Of a stretch of DNA of 39,186 nt, positions 37,347 to 39,186 are shown in pieces. Source of the stretch: Cystobacter ferrugineus (lineage in GTDB: Bacteria; Myxococcota; Myxococcia; Myxococcales; Myxococcaceae); the NCBI RefSeq assembly GCF_001887355.1, contig NZ_MPIN01000013.1, positions 282,045 through 321,230 of the forward strand, given 5' to 3'. The position numbers and the translations under genes were made by a program. Each line of letters begins with the position of its first letter. The first letter of the stretch is position 1. Below the pieces are notes generated by a model. The model saw only the letters and a program-made list of their open reading frames with translations, searched no databases and was not told where the DNA came from.

Positions 37347-38687
37347 TCAGCCGAGGTGCCGCCCGGCGGCGCGGTAGAGCTGGGTGAGGGAGTAGTCCAG
37401 GAGCGCCTGTCGCGAGAGCATGTAGCGCTGGGCCCGAAGGAAGGGCAACCAGACGCGGTCGCCCACGAGCACCTGCGCCTCCTCGAGCTTCTGGCGCGGA
37501 ATCCACCGGCCCCCGAGGTGGCGCACCAGCACTTCGCCCAGGTACGCGCCGATGGCGGGCACCGCGTGCTCGTCGATGGATTCCCGTGAGCGGCTCTTCG
37601 GGAAGTCCTCGCGCCAGAAGTAGAAGTCGGTGTCGGTGAGGGACTCGGGCGTGGCCGCGAAGACGGACGGCACCTCCGAGTGCAGCAGCGCCACGAGGTG
37701 CTCGGCGAGGGTGCGGTAATGCTCGCGGGCGCGCTCCACATTCTCCACGTCCGGGGGGAGGGCGGAGTTGGCGGGGCGCCACTCCTCGGGCTCGGGGGGT
37801 TGCCACGCGTTGAGCTCGGCGATTCTGCGCTGGCGCTGGTGACTGGCGGCGCGGTCCACCACACGAGAGAGGAGCGGAGCCAGGTCCGGGTGGAAGCGGG
37901 GCTCCACGGGAGCGAGCAGGGCACTGCGCTCGTGCAAGGTGCGCAGAATGGTATCGAAGTCCAGGTCTGGCCGGAGGTGGGCGTGGGCACGGGCCTGGGC
38001 GAGCCGAGCCTCCTTGCTGGCGAAATCCGCCACAGTGGGCCACGTCACCAGGAGGACAGAGCCATTGGGCAACTCCTCTACACGGTGAGCGGGTGTGGAC
38101 AGCATCCGTTCGCGGCCGACAGCCTCCACCAGTTCAGGCCCAAAGACGTTGAGCCAGAACACCTCGTAGACTTTGTCGAAACCATCCTTCCGAGAAGTTT
38201 TCTCGTCGCGTCCGAAACGGGGAGAGCCCGCCAGTTCCGTGTCATCGGCGCTGTGGGCCTTGGCATGACTGACCGGGTAGCGGGAGGCCCAGGCGCGCAC
38301 CATCTCCACGACCTGGTGACAGCGCTCCTCCTCGGTAAAGAAGGAGAGCGGCTGCACGTTGACCACAATGTCCAGCTTGGGAGGTCGGGGAGGTAGCCAG
38401 AGCCAGAGAGTCATGTCCAGGGCGGGCCACTCCGTGCGATAAAATCCCAAGCTCGTGAACACATCGTCTCGCCCCTCTTCTAAACCCTTCCAGATTGCGG
38501 CACGAGCGTACTTGCGTCGACGCTTGCCTTCAGCAACGTCCGGCATCCATCCATCGGCGTACCTTTCGAGCGCTTGGAGAAAGGGCTCCAGTTCTCTTTC
38601 CAATGCAGCCTGCTGGTCGAAGCCTCCGACGAAGGTGAGTCGAAGGAGATCCTCCGGCTTCAAGTCGTGCACGCTCAGTCGATTCAT
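37347..38687 (-). CDS. Immunity-like protein of unknown family, partner of the upstream toxin-like gene
   Basis: 446 residues, cytoplasmic (no signal, no membrane helix). Its ATG overlaps the stop of the upstream gene as ATGA, so the two are translated together. The front half is mixed alpha/beta (LLRLTFVGGFDQQAALEREL, WPALDMTLWLWLPPRPPKLD, EVFWLNVFGPELVEAVGRER, NGSVLLVTWPTVADFASKEA). It has the feel of the large single-domain immunity proteins found behind polymorphic toxins in myxobacteria. The rear third is a separate domain (AIGAYLGEVLVRHLGGRWIP, VLVGDRVWLPFLRAQRYMLS, ALLDYSLTQLYRAAG). I cannot name either domain with confidence. Two-domain build could mean a fusion of two immunity units. 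Confidence 0.8.
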   Translation of the reverse strand: MNRLSVHDLKPEDLLRLTFVGGFDQQAALERELEPFLQALERYADGWMPDVAEGKRRRKYARAAIWKGLEEGRDDVFTSLGFYRTEWPALDMTLWLWLPPRPPKLDIVVNVQPLSFFTEEERCHQVVEMVRAWASRYPVSHAKAHSADDTELAGSPRFGRDEKTSRKDGFDKVYEVFWLNVFGPELVEAVGRERMLSTPAHRVEELPNGSVLLVTWPTVADFASKEARLAQARAHAHLRPDLDFDTILRTLHERSALLAPVEPRFHPDLAPLLSRVVDRAASHQRQRRIAELNAWQPPEPEEWRPANSALPPDVENVERAREHYRTLAEHLVALLHSEVPSVFAATPESLTDTDFYFWREDFPKSRSRESIDEHAVPAIGAYLGEVLVRHLGGRWIPRQKLEEAQVLVGDRVWLPFLRAQRYMLSRQALLDYSLTQLYRAAGRHLG

Positions 38688-39186
38688 TGGAACAGCACCT
38701 CCACTCCCGGAACCGCTTCCTCGGCGGTGGTCACGACTGCATCCAGGTTGTCTACCTTCGTGGGCTTGAGTGCACCCCCCTCGTAAACGAGGCGGACCCG
38801 CTGAACGGCAACCTCGTCAGCCGCACCGAAAGAACGTTGGAGAGAATCCCGGCGGATATCCAGACGCCCTCCGTACTTCTGCAGAGCTTCCCTCGCGTCC
38901 TCAATCACCAGACGTCTCAGTGTTCCTTCTTCCAACAGCGTCAGCTCGCGGCTCTTGAAGCTGAACGTCTCCACGCGCCGTGGGTGCCCGCCAACGCCTC
39001 CCTCTTCGATGACGAGCACGTCCGCGTAGCGCAGGCCGGAGCCCGGCTTCCTCACGCCCACCTGGGTTTCGAGGCGGGGATTGTCGAAGTCCCCGAGGAA
39101 GCGGCGCTCGGCCCGAGGCTTCAATGCGTCCTCTCGCAGCAGCTTCACCATGTCGCGCTCGAAGCCCAGCCCCCGGGCAAACCACC
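38684..39186 (-). CDS. C-terminal part of a toxin-like protein (partial at window edge)
   Basis: The frame is open to the right edge; 166 residues are visible and the start lies outside the window (the internal ATG at 39151 is not a start, as WFARGLGFERD precedes it without a break). A basic-acidic alpha/beta domain is seen: FLGDFDNPRLETQVGVRKPG, then SGLRYADVLVIEEG and HPRRVETFSFKSRELTLLEE, then a helix LVIEDAREALQKYGG. Asp in ADVLVIEE followed on the next strand by ETFSFKS is reminiscent of PD-(D/E)XK nucleases with Ser-x-Lys in place of Glu-x-Lys, but this is weak. It is followed by an overlapping, larger soluble protein, the usual order of toxin then immunity. The identity of the N-terminal part would settle the question. 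Confidence 0.7.
   Translation of the reverse strand, partial: WFARGLGFERDMVKLLREDALKPRAERRFLGDFDNPRLETQVGVRKPGSGLRYADVLVIEEGGVGGHPRRVETFSFKSRELTLLEEGTLRRLVIEDAREALQKYGGRLDIRRDSLQRSFGAADEVAVQRVRLVYEGGALKPTKVDNLDAVVTTAEEAVPGVEVLFQ

Overview
The window reads as a gene-dense chromosomal segment from a high-GC predator or saprophyte, most likely a myxobacterium of the Cystobacterineae type (Archangium, Cystobacter or Myxococcus relatives). This is inferred, not proven. The clues are strong G/C bias at third codon positions, many secreted lipoproteins (LAGC and AACG lipoboxes), an Asp-Ala-Gly-Thr linker in a secreted cellulase, a DUF2378-like protein, a Ser/Thr kinase-like protein with PEGA domains, a hybrid histidine kinase with two receivers, and a lone polyketide-type acyltransferase. 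No rRNA, tRNA, CRISPR array or intact insertion sequence was seen.

Left part (1-9.4 kb): the tail of a LysR regulator, a large secreted DUF4082/fibronectin/hydrolase-like lipoprotein, a divergent O-methyltransferase/TetR pair sharing a palindromic operator candidate, a DUF2378-like protein, and a hybrid sensor kinase divergent from a CitA-like citrate synthase. From 9.4 to 11.1 kb lies a decayed strip: a YciI-domain scrap, an N-terminally truncated IPT/GEVED surface protein, and a frameshifted scrap of an IS3-family transposase. Malate synthase G follows directly, so two central-carbon genes (citrate synthase and malate synthase) flank the scar.

Middle part (13.3-25.7 kb): a beta-helix lipoprotein, a SpoIIAA-like small protein, an orphan Tat leader, two secreted or small proteins of unknown function, a GH5 cellulase, an FAD monooxygenase and a membrane protein with a myxobacterial tail domain. 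Next comes a redox cassette on the minus strand (alcohol dehydrogenase, scrap of a second aldo/keto reductase, intact aldo/keto reductase, cupin, carboxymuconolactone decarboxylase-like protein). It is divergent from a LysR regulator, with a perfect TTAAGC-N3-GCTTAA palindrome in between. A Na+/H+ antiporter fragment lies beyond the regulator.

Right part (25.7-39.2 kb): a lipoprotein with a PD-(D/E)XK-nuclease-like signature and its downstream partner, the fused malic enzyme MaeB, a fumarylacetoacetate-hydrolase-family protein, and a minus-strand run that reads pseudokinase-PEGA protein, eight-helix membrane histidine kinase, sugar-binding protein. The end holds a stand-alone acyltransferase and, at the edge, two genes overlapping by ATGA that look like the end of a polymorphic toxin followed by its immunity protein. 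The two nuclease/partner pairs and the pseudokinase run are the most promising places for undescribed biology.
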